Source of the DNA: JAEUJM01 sp044221555
Lineage (GTDB): Bacteria > Actinomycetota > Acidimicrobiia > Acidimicrobiales > DATDAH01
Assembly (NCBI GenBank): GCA_044221555.1
Contig: JBGAOY010000021.1
Location: 10,475 to 74,474 of the forward strand
Reading direction: 5' to 3'
DNA length: 64,000 nt
Both the position numbers and the translations under genes were made by a program. This document shows positions 16,347-24,658 of this stretch, piece after piece. Every line of letters begins with the position of its first letter. Positions within the stretch are counted from its first letter, which is position 1. The notes beneath the pieces were generated by a model that ran no database searches, was not told the origin of the DNA, and saw nothing but the letters and a program-made list of their open reading frames with translations.

Positions 16347-17003
16347 ATGGCGCACCCCTACTGGCCGCTGTTCGACCTGGTGATCCGCACGCCGCGTCTC
16401 GAGTTGCGCCCGCCCACCGACGACGACCTGTTGGCGCTCGTCGAGCTCGCCGACCGGGGGGTGCACGACCCGGCCACGATGCCCTTCGCCATCCCGTGGA
16501 CCGACTGGGAGCCCGACGTCCGTCATCGCAGCACGATGCAGTGGTGGTGGCGCAACCGGGCCGAGTGGCAGGCCGAGGACTGGTTGCTCGGCCTGGCGGT
16601 GTACGAGGTCGGTCCCGAGGGCGGGCGCACGGTGGTCGGGGCGCAGGACGTGGCATCCACCGACTTCGCTCGGTCGGGCACCGTGGTGACTGGGTCGTGG
16701 CTGGGGCGCGCCCACCAGGGCCAGGGCCTGGGCAAGGAGATGCGCAGCGCCGTGCTCCATCTGGCCTTCGCCGGCCTGGGTGCGCAGCGGGCCGAGACCG
16801 AGGCCTGGCACGACAACGCGGCGTCGATCGGGGTCACCCGATCGCTCGGGTACCGGCCCAACGGTGATCGGTTGGCGTTGCGCCGCGATGCCTACGACCG
16901 TCACCTGCGGTTCGCGCTCGAGCGTGCCGACTGGGAGCAGCGCCGCCGCGACGACATCGTCATCGAGGGCCTCGACGCCTGTCGCGAGCTCTTCGGGGCC
17001 TGA
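16347..17003 (+). CDS. GNAT N-acetyltransferase (RimJ/RimL-like)
   Basis: A 218-residue acetyltransferase using acetyl-CoA. The core includes IRTPRLELRPPTDDDL at the N-terminus, VVTGSWLGRAHQGQGLGKEM (acetyl-CoA pyrophosphate loop, QGQGLGKEM) and NAASIGVTRSLGYRPNG, typical of the RimJ/RimL branch that modifies protein N-termini or small amines. The substrate is unknown. ATG at 16347; no proper Shine-Dalgarno. Two palindromes follow the stop codon. Confidence 0.85.
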   Translation: MAHPYWPLFDLVIRTPRLELRPPTDDDLLALVELADRGVHDPATMPFAIPWTDWEPDVRHRSTMQWWWRNRAEWQAEDWLLGLAVYEVGPEGGRTVVGAQDVASTDFARSGTVVTGSWLGRAHQGQGLGKEMRSAVLHLAFAGLGAQRAETEAWHDNAASIGVTRSLGYRPNGDRLALRRDAYDRHLRFALERADWEQRRRDDIVIEGLDACRELFGA

Positions 17004-17033
17004 CCCGGACGGTGCTCCCCGACCGCCCTCCGC

Positions 17034-17144
17034 GAACTGGCGCCTCATTCGGCGGTCACCACGACAAGATCGGGCGCCAGTTCGAGCATCCGGTGAACTG
17101 GCGCCCGATCCGGTGGTCAGGGCGACAGGATCGGGCGCCAGAAC
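17034..17144. repeat. Palindrome family C, two 50-bp copies
   Basis: Copy 1 at 17034-17083 and copy 2 at 17095-17144, 11 bp apart. Copy 1 ends pair over 11 bp (GAACTGGCGCC/GGCGCCAGTTC). Copy 2 pairs over 13 bp (CTGGCGCCCGATC/GATCGGGCGCCAG). The core CGGYGGTCA...CGACA is conserved between copies. Located between the GNAT and WS/DGAT genes. Confidence 0.85.
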
Positions 17145-17231
17145 GGGGAGTGCGCGCCGCCGGAACGCCGGCGTCGGGGGCGTCCTAAGCTCCGGGCACA
17201 GCGATTGCCGGACATGCCGGGGGGCCACAAC

Positions 17232-18635
17232 ATGCAACGACTGACCGGGCTCGACGCCAGCTTCCTGGCGATGGAGACCGCCACGAGCCCGATGCACGTC
17301 GCGGGCCTGGCGGTGTTCGACCCGTCCGAGGTCGAGGGGGGCTGGTCGATCGACCAGGTCAAGTCGGTCTACGGCCAGCGTCTGCACCTCGCCGCGCCGT
17401 TCCGCCGGCGGCTGGTGAACGTGCCGCTCGGCCTCCACCACCCACTCTGGATCGAGGATCCCGACTTCGACCTGGACTGGCACATCCGCCACATCGCGGT
17501 GCCGGCGCCGGGGAGCGCTCGTGAGCTGGCCGAGCTGGCCGGGCACCTGGTCGCCCTGCCCCTCGACCGGTCGCGCCCGCTGTGGGAGATGTGGGTGATC
17601 GAGGGCCTCGAGCACGGCCACGTGGCCGTGCTCACCAAGGTGCACCACGCAGCCATCGACGGCGCATCGGGCAATGAGATCACGGTGGCCACGCTCGACC
17701 TCGAGGCCGACCCTCCGCCGACGCCACCGCCTGACGAGCCGTGGGTGCCCGACAAGGTGCCCAGCGATGCCGAGCTGCTCGGCTACGCGGCCACGTCACT
17801 CGCCCGCCAGCCCTTCCGGGTGGTCCGGGCCACGGGGCGCACCGTCCGTTCCACCATCGATCGCCGCAGCCTCCCGGGCCGACCGGGCACCACGCCGCCC
17901 CCGTCGATGTTCAGCGCGCCCCGCACCTCGATCAACACGGCGATCACGGGCCACCGCAGCTACGCCCTCACCACCCTGTCGCTCCCCGAGGTGAAGGACG
18001 TGAAGAACACCTTCGGCGTCACCGTCAACGACGTGGTGCTGGCGATGTGCGGGGGTGCGCTGCGGCGCTACTTCGACCAGCGGGGCGAGGTGCTCGACGG
18101 TGCGCTGGTGGCCATGGTGCCCGTGTCGGTGCGCACCGAGGACCAGCAGGGGGCCCTGGGCAACCGGGTGTCGTCCATGCTGGCCACCCTGGCCACCGAC
18201 ATCGATGATCCCGTCGAGCGGCTGCAGGCCATCCACGAGGCCATGGCCACCGGCAAGGAGCGCCACGCGGTCGGCGCCGACGCCCTGCAGGACTGGGCCG
18301 AGTTCGCCGCCCCCGCCCTGCTCGGCCGTGCCGCTCGCCTGTACAGCGGCATGCGCATGGCCGGCCTGCACCGTCCCGCGTTCAACGTCACCATCTCCAA
18401 CGTGCCCGGGCCGCCGTTCCCGCTCTACTCGGCGGGCGCCAAGCTGGTGGCCAACTACCCGGTGGGCCCGATCTTCGACGGTGCCGGCCTCAACATGACG
18501 GTCATGAGCTACCAGGAGAACCTGGACTTCGGCCTGCTGGCGTGCCCCGATGTGCTCCCCGACGTGTGGTCGGTGGCGGACGGCCTGGCCGACAGCCTGG
18601 CCGAGCTCACCAAGGCCGCCCGCGCCGCCGGCTGA
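17232..18635 (+). CDS. Wax ester synthase/diacylglycerol acyltransferase (WS/DGAT)
   Basis: A 467-residue bifunctional acyltransferase that esterifies long-chain alcohols or diacylglycerol with acyl-CoA to make storage lipid. The catalytic motif HHxxxDG is present as HHAAIDG at residues 138-144. The N-terminal RLTGLDASFLAMET and the C-terminal NVTISNVPGPPFPLYSAGA are family hallmarks. The ATG at 17232 matches the usual N-terminus (MQRLTGLDASF) and has a G-run 7 nt upstream; in-frame TTG 17205 and ATG 17214 are possible but less likely. Presence fits a lipid-storing actinomycete. Confidence 0.92.
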   Translation: MQRLTGLDASFLAMETATSPMHVAGLAVFDPSEVEGGWSIDQVKSVYGQRLHLAAPFRRRLVNVPLGLHHPLWIEDPDFDLDWHIRHIAVPAPGSARELAELAGHLVALPLDRSRPLWEMWVIEGLEHGHVAVLTKVHHAAIDGASGNEITVATLDLEADPPPTPPPDEPWVPDKVPSDAELLGYAATSLARQPFRVVRATGRTVRSTIDRRSLPGRPGTTPPPSMFSAPRTSINTAITGHRSYALTTLSLPEVKDVKNTFGVTVNDVVLAMCGGALRRYFDQRGEVLDGALVAMVPVSVRTEDQQGALGNRVSSMLATLATDIDDPVERLQAIHEAMATGKERHAVGADALQDWAEFAAPALLGRAARLYSGMRMAGLHRPAFNVTISNVPGPPFPLYSAGAKLVANYPVGPIFDGAGLNMTVMSYQENLDFGLLACPDVLPDVWSVADGLADSLAELTKAARAAG

Positions 18636-18715
18636 GCATCGAGGCCACGAGGTCGGGGCAACGAGAAGGTGTTGTCTTCAGAGCGCGTTGAGCAACCAGG
18701 ATTGGAGCGGCCGCA

Positions 18716-19204
18716 ATGGGATACATGATGCAGCAGTTGCGAAAAGGAGAAGTCAACCGCCAAGTAGCCGAGCAGAGATTCGAGTGCTCACAAGCGCCTG
18801 ACGTGGTCGTTGACGTACTGGAGCGCATTGTCGATCGCTGGAGATCCTCGGCTGAGCATGAGCGTCAAGGCCTCATGCAGACTGGGAACAGAGTGCAGCG
18901 GTGGGCTGCACGGACTCAGTCTGAGGCAGGCGCGAATCTCAGGTGCCTCTATCTGGATCAACCGACGATGGGAGCCTGGACAGTCTTCTTTCCCTGTCCG
19001 CTCGGGTCGCGTGCAGAGTACGCCAGGCGAAATGGGCGGTGGGCCGTCCGAGTCTCGGCCCTACCCGGTGCTGCAGGTGGGTCGACGGTGATTGTTCAGA
19101 TGCTCCAGTGGGTAGTTGACTCAGGGGGTCGGTTGATGAACAAGGACGAGTACGACGAGTTTGTTCGTCAGCTTCGTGCCGCGCTGGTCCTTGTCGTGTC
19201 TTGA
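18716..19204 (+). CDS. Hypothetical protein in a lower-GC island
   Basis: A 162-residue protein I do not recognise. No signal peptide or membrane helix is obvious. A basic N-terminal third is followed by a region with several aromatic/hydrophobic strands (AWTVFFPCPLG, STVIVQMLQWVVDSGG) and an ending DEYDEFVRQLRAALVL that vaguely recalls SRPBCC proteins. Codon use differs from its neighbours: AAA, AGA, GTT and TTG codons and clearly lower GC from about 18660 to 19300, which suggests acquisition by transfer. ATG 18716 is chosen, with GGAG about 10 nt upstream; ATG 18725 is an alternative. Confidence 0.6.
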   Translation: MGYMMQQLRKGEVNRQVAEQRFECSQAPDVVVDVLERIVDRWRSSAEHERQGLMQTGNRVQRWAARTQSEAGANLRCLYLDQPTMGAWTVFFPCPLGSRAEYARRNGRWAVRVSALPGAAGGSTVIVQMLQWVVDSGGRLMNKDEYDEFVRQLRAALVLVVS

Positions 19205-19317
19205 CTGGCGTCATCAGTAGCGTCATCGGGACGAGGGCCGGCCCCGGACAACAGCTCGGAAGCAAGCACGGTGCCGTGCGAGGCACTCGGCGATCTCGAC
19301 AATGGGTTCACACCGGG

Positions 19318-19740
19318 TCAGGTGTCGGGCTGGACCGCGGCCCGCAGCTGGGCGGCGACCGCGGCCATCTCGGCGTCATCGGCGTAGCGGGTTCGGGGCC
19401 AGAAGAAGCCCCGGAGGCCGTCCTTGGGGTTGCGGGGCACCACGTGCACGTGCAGGTGCGGCACGCTCTGGCTGATCCGGTTGTTCACGGCGACGAACGA
19501 GCCGGCGGCGCCGAGCGTGGTCTCCATCACGCCGGCCACCTGCCGGGCCCGGCCGAACACCAGCGGGACCAGCTCGGCGGGCAGGTCCACCAGGGTCTCG
19601 TGGTGGGCCTTGGGGATCACCAGCGTGTGGCCGGCGAACAGCGGTCGACGGTCGAGGAAGGCGAGGCACCACTCGTCGTCGAACACCACGTGGGCGGCGA
19701 GGTCGCCGGCGACGATGCGGCAGAAGACGCACTCGGCCAT
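19318..19740 (-). CDS. HIT family nucleotide hydrolase/transferase
   Basis: A 140-residue HIT protein with the signature SVPHLHVHVVPR (H-x-H-x-H) near residue 97 and the N-terminal zinc-site-like ECVFCRIVAGD. Members hydrolyse dinucleotides or nucleoside phosphoramidates. The ATG at 19740 starts at the canonical ECVFC; a GTG at 19755 would add five residues. CATCCT lies 5 nt upstream on the minus strand. Confidence 0.88.
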   Translation of the reverse strand: MAECVFCRIVAGDLAAHVVFDDEWCLAFLDRRPLFAGHTLVIPKAHHETLVDLPAELVPLVFGRARQVAGVMETTLGAAGSFVAVNNRISQSVPHLHVHVVPRNPKDGLRGFFWPRTRYADDAEMAAVAAQLRAAVQPDT

Positions 19741-19801
19741 GGCGCAGGATGCCACGACACGCGACCGTCGGGCGGCGCTCGGTCGTCAGCGTCGACGTCG
19801 G

Positions 19802-19915
19802 GTCGCCGCCGGCACCCCGCAGGGCCGCCGCCGAGACCCCGCACGGGTCGGCGCCGGCACGCCGCTTGGGTCCGCGCCGGCACGCCGAACGGGTCGACGC
19901 CAGAACCCCGCACGG
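19802..19915 (+). repeat. 23-bp degenerate tandem repeat, five copies
   Basis: Units of the type GTCGGCGCCGGCACGCCGCT + TGG at 19802, 19825 (22 bp), 19847, 19870 and 19893. It lies between the HIT gene start and the DUF2993-like gene and ends 24 bp before the latter's putative -10 box. Confidence 0.75.
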
Positions 19916-19953
19916 GTCGACCCGGCGCCCGCCCGACCTACGATGCGGCCCAC

Positions 19954-20649
19954 ATGGACGAGCCCGCGGACATCGAGTTCGACGAGCAGGGCCCCACGCG
20001 GCCCCTGCCGGGCGCCGAGTCGGCGCTGGCGCCGGTGCTGTGGCTGGTCGACCGCGTCGCCACCCGGGTGTTCAACCAACCCACCACCCTGCGTTGGACG
20101 GCCAAGCCGTCCGATGCCCTTCGCGGCGAGGTGGAGGTGATCACGGTGGGGGTGCCCGCCATGCGCATGGCGGGACTGCGGGTCGAGCGGGTCGTGGGCC
20201 GCGTGGAGCGGGCGCGCATCCAACCGGGCCTGATCCCGCGCCTGCGCGGGGGACCGGTGTCGGTGAAGGCCGCCGTCACCCAGGAGAGCGTCGACCGCTG
20301 GATCGGCTCGGCCAACCTGCCGTTGCGGCTCGAGCTGACCGCCGACGGGATCCTCAGCAGCACGGGGATCGGATCGCTTCGTGTCGGTCACGTGCTCACC
20401 GAGCTCGAGGTCGGCGGGCGCTGGTTGCGGTTGCGGCCCCGCCAGGTCGCGGCCCGGGAGCTCCCGGCATCCATCCGGCAGTTCCTCGTGGGCAACCTGC
20501 CGCTGCCGCCACTCCCCGCCGGGGCCCGGTTGATCCACGTCGCCCACGCAGAGGGCGAGTTGGTGGTGCGGGTGGCGCTCGACGACATCGACGAGGCGAT
20601 CACACCCGGCCTGCCCGGCCGGGTGCAGCGGCGGTTGTCGGGTCGATAG
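19954..20649 (+). CDS. DUF2993/LmeA-like protein
   Basis: A 231-residue protein resembling the DUF2993 family, whose mycobacterial member LmeA influences lipomannan elongation. Supporting features are GEVEVITVGVPAMRMAGLRVERVVG, AAVTQESVDRWIGSANLP and the terminal AEGELVVRVALDDID, a BPI-like beta-rich lipid-binding pattern. No clear signal peptide is seen, unlike LmeA, so the location is uncertain. ATG at 19954 with TACGAT 9 nt upstream. Confidence 0.6.
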   Translation: MDEPADIEFDEQGPTRPLPGAESALAPVLWLVDRVATRVFNQPTTLRWTAKPSDALRGEVEVITVGVPAMRMAGLRVERVVGRVERARIQPGLIPRLRGGPVSVKAAVTQESVDRWIGSANLPLRLELTADGILSSTGIGSLRVGHVLTELEVGGRWLRLRPRQVAARELPASIRQFLVGNLPLPPLPAGARLIHVAHAEGELVVRVALDDIDEAITPGLPGRVQRRLSGR

Positions 20650-20779
20650 CGCGGCGGTCCTGGCGGGTGCCCCCCCGGCAGGGGTGGCGCGGCCTGACGC
20701 GGCTCGTACCATCGGGCGGGGCTCGCGACCCCCTCTGCGGTCTGGGTCGCCTCTGTGCCGTCCGACAGAGGAGCGCCCC

Positions 20780-21631
20780 ATGGCCGCCGATCCTGCCCCC
20801 GCCGATCGCCTGTGCGAGGTGGTCACCCGACTCGAAGCCGCCCTGTTCCCACTGGGATGGGAGCAACCGCCCTGCGTCGTGGGGGTGATGGACTCGGGTG
20901 CCGTCGAGCTCTGGGCGCCCCCGGCCGCCGCCGATCCCATCGGCGACCTGGTCGGCCTCGATGCACCGACGCACTGGGCGGCGGTGGGTGTGCTGGCCAC
21001 GGGCCGTGTCCACGACCTGGCCACCGAGAGCGGGCGTCACTACGGGGTCCGCCGCGGTCCGGAGCGCCGGGCTCGCACCGGTCACTTCGTCGACCGATCG
21101 GGCGTGTCGGTGTCGTTCCTGCGGCTCGGGGACCACCCGCCCGAGGTGCACCGGTCGGGCGGGCGCGGCGACCGCGTGGACGACGTGTGCCGGCGGTCGC
21201 TGGGGCTGGCCACCGCCCCGGCCACCGTGCCGGTCGCGGCCTACTGGGCGTCGTGCTGGCTGGACCGCGTGCTCGAGGCCGCGGTCACCTCGCCGACTCA
21301 CGTGGCCAGGTGGGAGCGGGTGGCGCGCCTCCACATCGCCGTCCCCCCGGGCGTGCCGGTGCCGGCCATCGACGCGCTCATCGCCGCCGGGAACGAGTTG
21401 GCCCGGGTCGGGTCGTGGGAGGCGCTCCGACTGCAGGTGGCGAGTGGCCGGCGGCGGGTGACATCCGTGCGCCCCGCCGCGGCGGCGTGGATGGATGACG
21501 GCATGTTCTCGAGGTGGGCGCTGGAGGATCTCGCCCCGCTGGGGTACCTCCGGGCGGCGGTGGCCGACGTGGTGCCGGCCGACGTGGCCGCCGCCGTGGA
21601 TGACGTCCTCCGCGCCTGGGCACTCCCGTAG
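20780..21631 (+). CDS. Hypothetical protein
   Basis: A 283-residue protein with no recognised domain. It appears soluble and alpha/beta with no signal peptide. A central stretch AYWASCWLDRVLEAAV and the C-terminal MFSRWALEDLAPLGYLRAAVADV are helical, and the N-terminus (DRLCEVVTRLEAALFPLGW) is also helical. The start is well supported: AGAGGAG (20767-20773), 6 nt before the ATG. Codon use is that of a real gene. The next gene follows after 91 bp. Confidence 0.6.
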   Translation: MAADPAPADRLCEVVTRLEAALFPLGWEQPPCVVGVMDSGAVELWAPPAAADPIGDLVGLDAPTHWAAVGVLATGRVHDLATESGRHYGVRRGPERRARTGHFVDRSGVSVSFLRLGDHPPEVHRSGGRGDRVDDVCRRSLGLATAPATVPVAAYWASCWLDRVLEAAVTSPTHVARWERVARLHIAVPPGVPVPAIDALIAAGNELARVGSWEALRLQVASGRRRVTSVRPAAAAWMDDGMFSRWALEDLAPLGYLRAAVADVVPADVAAAVDDVLRAWALP

Positions 21632-21722
21632 GGTTGCGTCTCATGGGCACGACGCCGCCGCCTGCCGACGGTCGTCTGCCTGTCCGAGCGCCCACCCACC
21701 GAAGCGAACGAGAGCGGGAATC

Positions 21723-22532
21723 ATGAGCGACCCCTTCGACCCCACGCGTGCAGGCGGTGTCCCCACGCCTCCCGCCGGCTCGCCGAGCATCGGAGGCCCC
21801 GCGACGGGTGGCGCGGGGCCTGGTGAGCCGCCGCCCACGGCGGCATCGCCCTCGGTCTACACCGGAGGCGCCCCGACCGCCTACGGGCCCGCAAGCGCCG
21901 GCGCTGCCGAGGCGGGCGGGCCGGGCGGGCCCGCGGGGCCGGGGGGTCCCGGTGGGCCGAGGGGACCGAACGGGGGCGACGACGAGTGGGGGCCGGGGAA
22001 CGAGCCCGACGACCGCTGGAAGATCTACGCCCTCGTGGGCCTCGCCGTGGTGGTCATCGCACTGTTGATCGGGGGCATCATCCTCAGCCAGAGCGGCGAC
22101 GACGAGCCCGCCACCACCTCGTCCTCCAGCTCGTCCACCACCAGTTCGTCGTCGACCACCAGCTCGTCGTCGACCACCACGTCGTCGTCCACCACGACCA
22201 CGTCGTCGACCACGTCCACCACGGCGCCCACCACCACGACCGATCCCGGCCCTCCCGGTGCGCCCACGCCCGAGGCCGCCGCCGCCAGCCTGTACAACGC
22301 GTGGACGGCCGGTGATCAGGCCAACGCCGGCCAATTCGCCGACCCGGGTGCGGTCACCACGCTGTTCTCGCTGGACGGCGTGGGCAACGACCTGTCGTTC
22401 GACGGCTGCACCGCCGCGGGCTCGGGATCGTTCGCCTGCACCTACTCGAACGACACCGACACCGTGCTCTTCGACGTCGACCCGGTGCCCAGCGGCTACC
22501 GGGTGACCGGGGTGTCGTTCCCCGCCGACTGA
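21723..22532 (+). CDS. Single-span membrane protein with Gly/Pro-rich N-terminus and Ser/Thr stalk
   Basis: A 269-residue protein of unknown function. Residues 1-95 are Gly/Pro/Ala-rich and presumably cytoplasmic. One membrane helix (IYALVGLAVVVIALLIGGIIL) follows at about 101-121, then a roughly 50-residue Ser/Thr-only stalk, and a small globular C-terminal domain (TPEAAAASLYNAWTAGD... FDGCTAAGSGSFACTY) with two cysteines that could form a disulfide outside. The layout parallels the tail of the kinase at 22841-24529. The ATG at 21723 has only a weak Shine-Dalgarno. Confidence 0.65.
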   Translation: MSDPFDPTRAGGVPTPPAGSPSIGGPATGGAGPGEPPPTAASPSVYTGGAPTAYGPASAGAAEAGGPGGPAGPGGPGGPRGPNGGDDEWGPGNEPDDRWKIYALVGLAVVVIALLIGGIILSQSGDDEPATTSSSSSSTTSSSSTTSSSSTTTSSSTTTTSSTTSTTAPTTTTDPGPPGAPTPEAAAASLYNAWTAGDQANAGQFADPGAVTTLFSLDGVGNDLSFDGCTAAGSGSFACTYSNDTDTVLFDVDPVPSGYRVTGVSFPAD

Positions 22533-22575
22533 ACACCGTCGGCGTCAGCGTCACCGGGGACCGGGCACGGTCACC

Positions 22576-22673
22576 GTCAACCGTCAACCGTCAACCGTCA
22601 ACCGTCAACCGTCAACCGTCAACCGTCAACCGTCAACCGTCAACCGTCAACCGTCAACCGTCAACCGTCAACC
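22576..22673 (+). repeat. Heptanucleotide repeat GTCAACC, 14 perfect copies
   Basis: 98 bp of uninterrupted GTCAACC, preceded by one diverged unit (GTCACC). The seven-base period and perfection suggest slippage-prone DNA. Confidence 0.95.
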
Positions 22674-22806
22674 GGCCGGCGGTGCTGGTCGCCGGGCGCA
22701 GTCCCGTTCCCCGTCGCCGGTCGGCGGTGCCGGTCGCCGGGCGCAGGCCCGTTCCCCGTCGCCGGCCGGCGGTGCCGGTCGCCGGGAGCAGTCCCGTTCC
22801 CGGTGA
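22672..22806 (+). repeat. 45-bp tandem repeat, three copies
   Basis: Three roughly 45-bp units beginning CCGG(C/T)CGGCGGTGC(T/C)GG and containing GTCGCCGGGCGCAG and CCCGTTCCCCGTCG. They abut the heptamer array; a partial fourth unit follows to about 22820. Confidence 0.8.
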
Positions 22807-22840
22807 CCGGCCGGCAGTCCCGATCGCCATGCGACCGGGA

Positions 22841-24529
22841 TCAGCAGCTGGCCGAGTCGTTCTCGTCGGTCTGGCCGTTGCAGGTGTCGCCGACCAACTC
22901 GAGCATGGAGCCGACGGGCGTGATGGTGAACAGCTCGCCGCAGGCGTCGTTGTCGCCGTTCCCGCAGTTGTCGACCAGCTCCTGCACCGTGGAGCCGCTC
23001 TGGCTGGTGAGCCCACACGTACCGTTGGCGCCGGGGACGAGGTTGTCGCAACTCCCCCCGAGGTCGTGTTGCGCGGACCCCGGCGCGGTCTCGAAGAACA
23101 GGAAGTCGCACTGCAGGAACTCCGTGTTGATCGCCTCGGTCTCGGCCGGCGTGGGTGACGTGGCGGCCGACGCGTCGGTGGCCACGGTGACGCACCGGTC
23201 CTCGATACCGTCGAGGGTGGCCTGGTCGAGCACGGGCACCGTGCTGGCGGGGTCGAAGACCTCCGACGTGGAGGACGACGTCGTGTCGTCCGGCGGGGTG
23301 GTGACGCTGCTCTCGGTGGTGGTTGACGGAGAGTCCTCGCTGCTGCCACCGATCACGATGATCCCGACGATCACCAGCAGCAGCGCCGCCACGCCGCCAC
23401 CGATGGCCACCCAGATCGGCACGCCGCCGCTCTTCTTGGGCGGTCCGGGAGGTGCGCTCGGCGGAGGTGGTGTGGTGGTGGGCACCCCCGGGACAGGGGC
23501 CGGCGGCGGGGTGTTGGGCACGCCTGGGGGCCTGGGAGGGGGCGGCGTGTAGGGAATGCCCGGAGCGGGTGTGGGCGGGATCCCGGGTGTGGTCTGGCCG
23601 ACGATGGTGGCGCTCGGATCCGCCGGTGGCGGCGGGGTGGGCGGGATGCCCGCCAGGCTGCCGGTGACGATGGTGCCGTCGGGCGCCGCGGCGCGCAGCG
23701 CCTGCATGGCCCGGGCGCCCAGCTCGCCGCAGCTGTCGAAGCGGTCGGCGGGCTCCTTGGCCATGGCCCGGGCGATGACGTCGTCGATCGCCGGGGGCAG
23801 GGTGGGCACGAGCGCCGTGGCCTTTGGGGGCTCACGGGTGAGGTGGGCGCCGATGATGGCCTGCACCTCGCCCTTGAAGGGGGGCTCGCCGGTGAGGGCC
23901 TCGTAGAGCAGGCAGCCGAGGGCGTACTGGTCGCTGCGCCCGTCGAGGTCCTTCCCCTGGATCTGCTCCGGAGCGGCGTAGTACAGGGTGCCGAGGAACT
24001 GGCCCACCTGGGTGAGGCTCTGCTCGGCGGCCGTCTCCTTGGTGAGGCCGAAGTCGGCCAGGTACACGTGGTCGGTGTTGCCCCCGGGCAGCAACACGTT
24101 GCCGGGCTTCACGTCGCGGTGCACCAGGCCGGCGCCGTGGGCCAGGTCGAGCGCGCTCGCCACCTGGGCGACCACCCGCACCGCCTCGTCGGGATCGAGG
24201 GGCCCGTCGGCCAGCTTCTGCTTCAGGTCGATGCCGTCGATGAAGCGCATCGCGATGTAGAAGTGTCCGTCGTCCTCGCCCGCGTCGTAGACCGGCACGA
24301 TGTTGGGGTGATGGTCGAGCTGCACCGCGAGCAGTGACTCGCGCTGGAACCGGTCGCGGAAGGATTCGTCGGCACTCAGCTGCTCGTGGAGCACCTTGAG
24401 GGCGACCTTGCGCCGCATGGCGGGCCGGAGGTCCTCGCCGAGGTAGACGGTGGCGAAACCCCCGGTGCCGATGACGCGAAGGATGCGGTAGCCGGCGAAC
24501 TCGGTGCCGACTTCGAACGTGTTGGACAT
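22841..24529 (-). CDS. Membrane Ser/Thr protein kinase, PknB-type, active
   Basis: A 562-residue receptor-like kinase. The N-terminal 275 residues form a eukaryotic-type kinase domain with every key motif: glycine loop GTGGFATVYLG, VALKVL lysine near residue 45, catalytic HRDVKPGN near 137, DFGLT and APEQ. A Pro-rich juxtamembrane region leads to one helix (PIWVAIGGGVAALLLVIVGII, about residues 370-393) and a roughly 150-residue extracellular domain with several cysteines and no PASTA repeats. It heads a minus-strand series with the NlpC/P60 and Hsp70-FHA genes, and could phosphorylate ligands for that FHA domain. ATG 24529 with GGAG upstream. Confidence 0.9.
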   Translation of the reverse strand: MSNTFEVGTEFAGYRILRVIGTGGFATVYLGEDLRPAMRRKVALKVLHEQLSADESFRDRFQRESLLAVQLDHHPNIVPVYDAGEDDGHFYIAMRFIDGIDLKQKLADGPLDPDEAVRVVAQVASALDLAHGAGLVHRDVKPGNVLLPGGNTDHVYLADFGLTKETAAEQSLTQVGQFLGTLYYAAPEQIQGKDLDGRSDQYALGCLLYEALTGEPPFKGEVQAIIGAHLTREPPKATALVPTLPPAIDDVIARAMAKEPADRFDSCGELGARAMQALRAAAPDGTIVTGSLAGIPPTPPPPADPSATIVGQTTPGIPPTPAPGIPYTPPPPRPPGVPNTPPPAPVPGVPTTTPPPPSAPPGPPKKSGGVPIWVAIGGGVAALLLVIVGIIVIGGSSEDSPSTTTESSVTTPPDDTTSSSTSEVFDPASTVPVLDQATLDGIEDRCVTVATDASAATSPTPAETEAINTEFLQCDFLFFETAPGSAQHDLGGSCDNLVPGANGTCGLTSQSGSTVQELVDNCGNGDNDACGELFTITPVGSMLELVGDTCNGQTDENDSASC

Positions 24530-24553
24530 GTGTGCTCGCTCCGATAGCCCGGC

Positions 24554-24608
24554 CTCGCCCCAGCGGGGGCGAGTGTAACGACTGGTTGGGACGGGCAGGA
24601 TCTGCCCG
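24554..24608 (-). terminator. Two hairpins after the NlpC/P60 gene
   Basis: CGGGCAG-GAT-CTGCCCG (24592-24608) and CTCGCCCC-AGCG-GGGGCGAG (24554-24573) lie between the NlpC/P60 stop and the kinase start on the minus strand. Either could end the upstream transcript; the second could also be a leader structure of the kinase mRNA. Confidence 0.5.
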
Positions 24609-24658
24609 CCGCGGTGCCCCTTCAGACGTCGCCGGACGGGCGGCTGGTTCCCGCTACC

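Larger units (their letters stand above)
22533..22840. other. Convergent intergenic region filled with minisatellites
   Basis: 308 bp between two convergent genes. Nearly all of it is tandem repeat: a heptamer array followed by a 45-bp array (both listed). I see no gene and no clean terminator hairpin. Confidence 0.7.

Noticed and set aside
22576..22673. CRISPR array
   Set aside because: The unit is a gapless 7-mer without spacers, and there are no cas genes.
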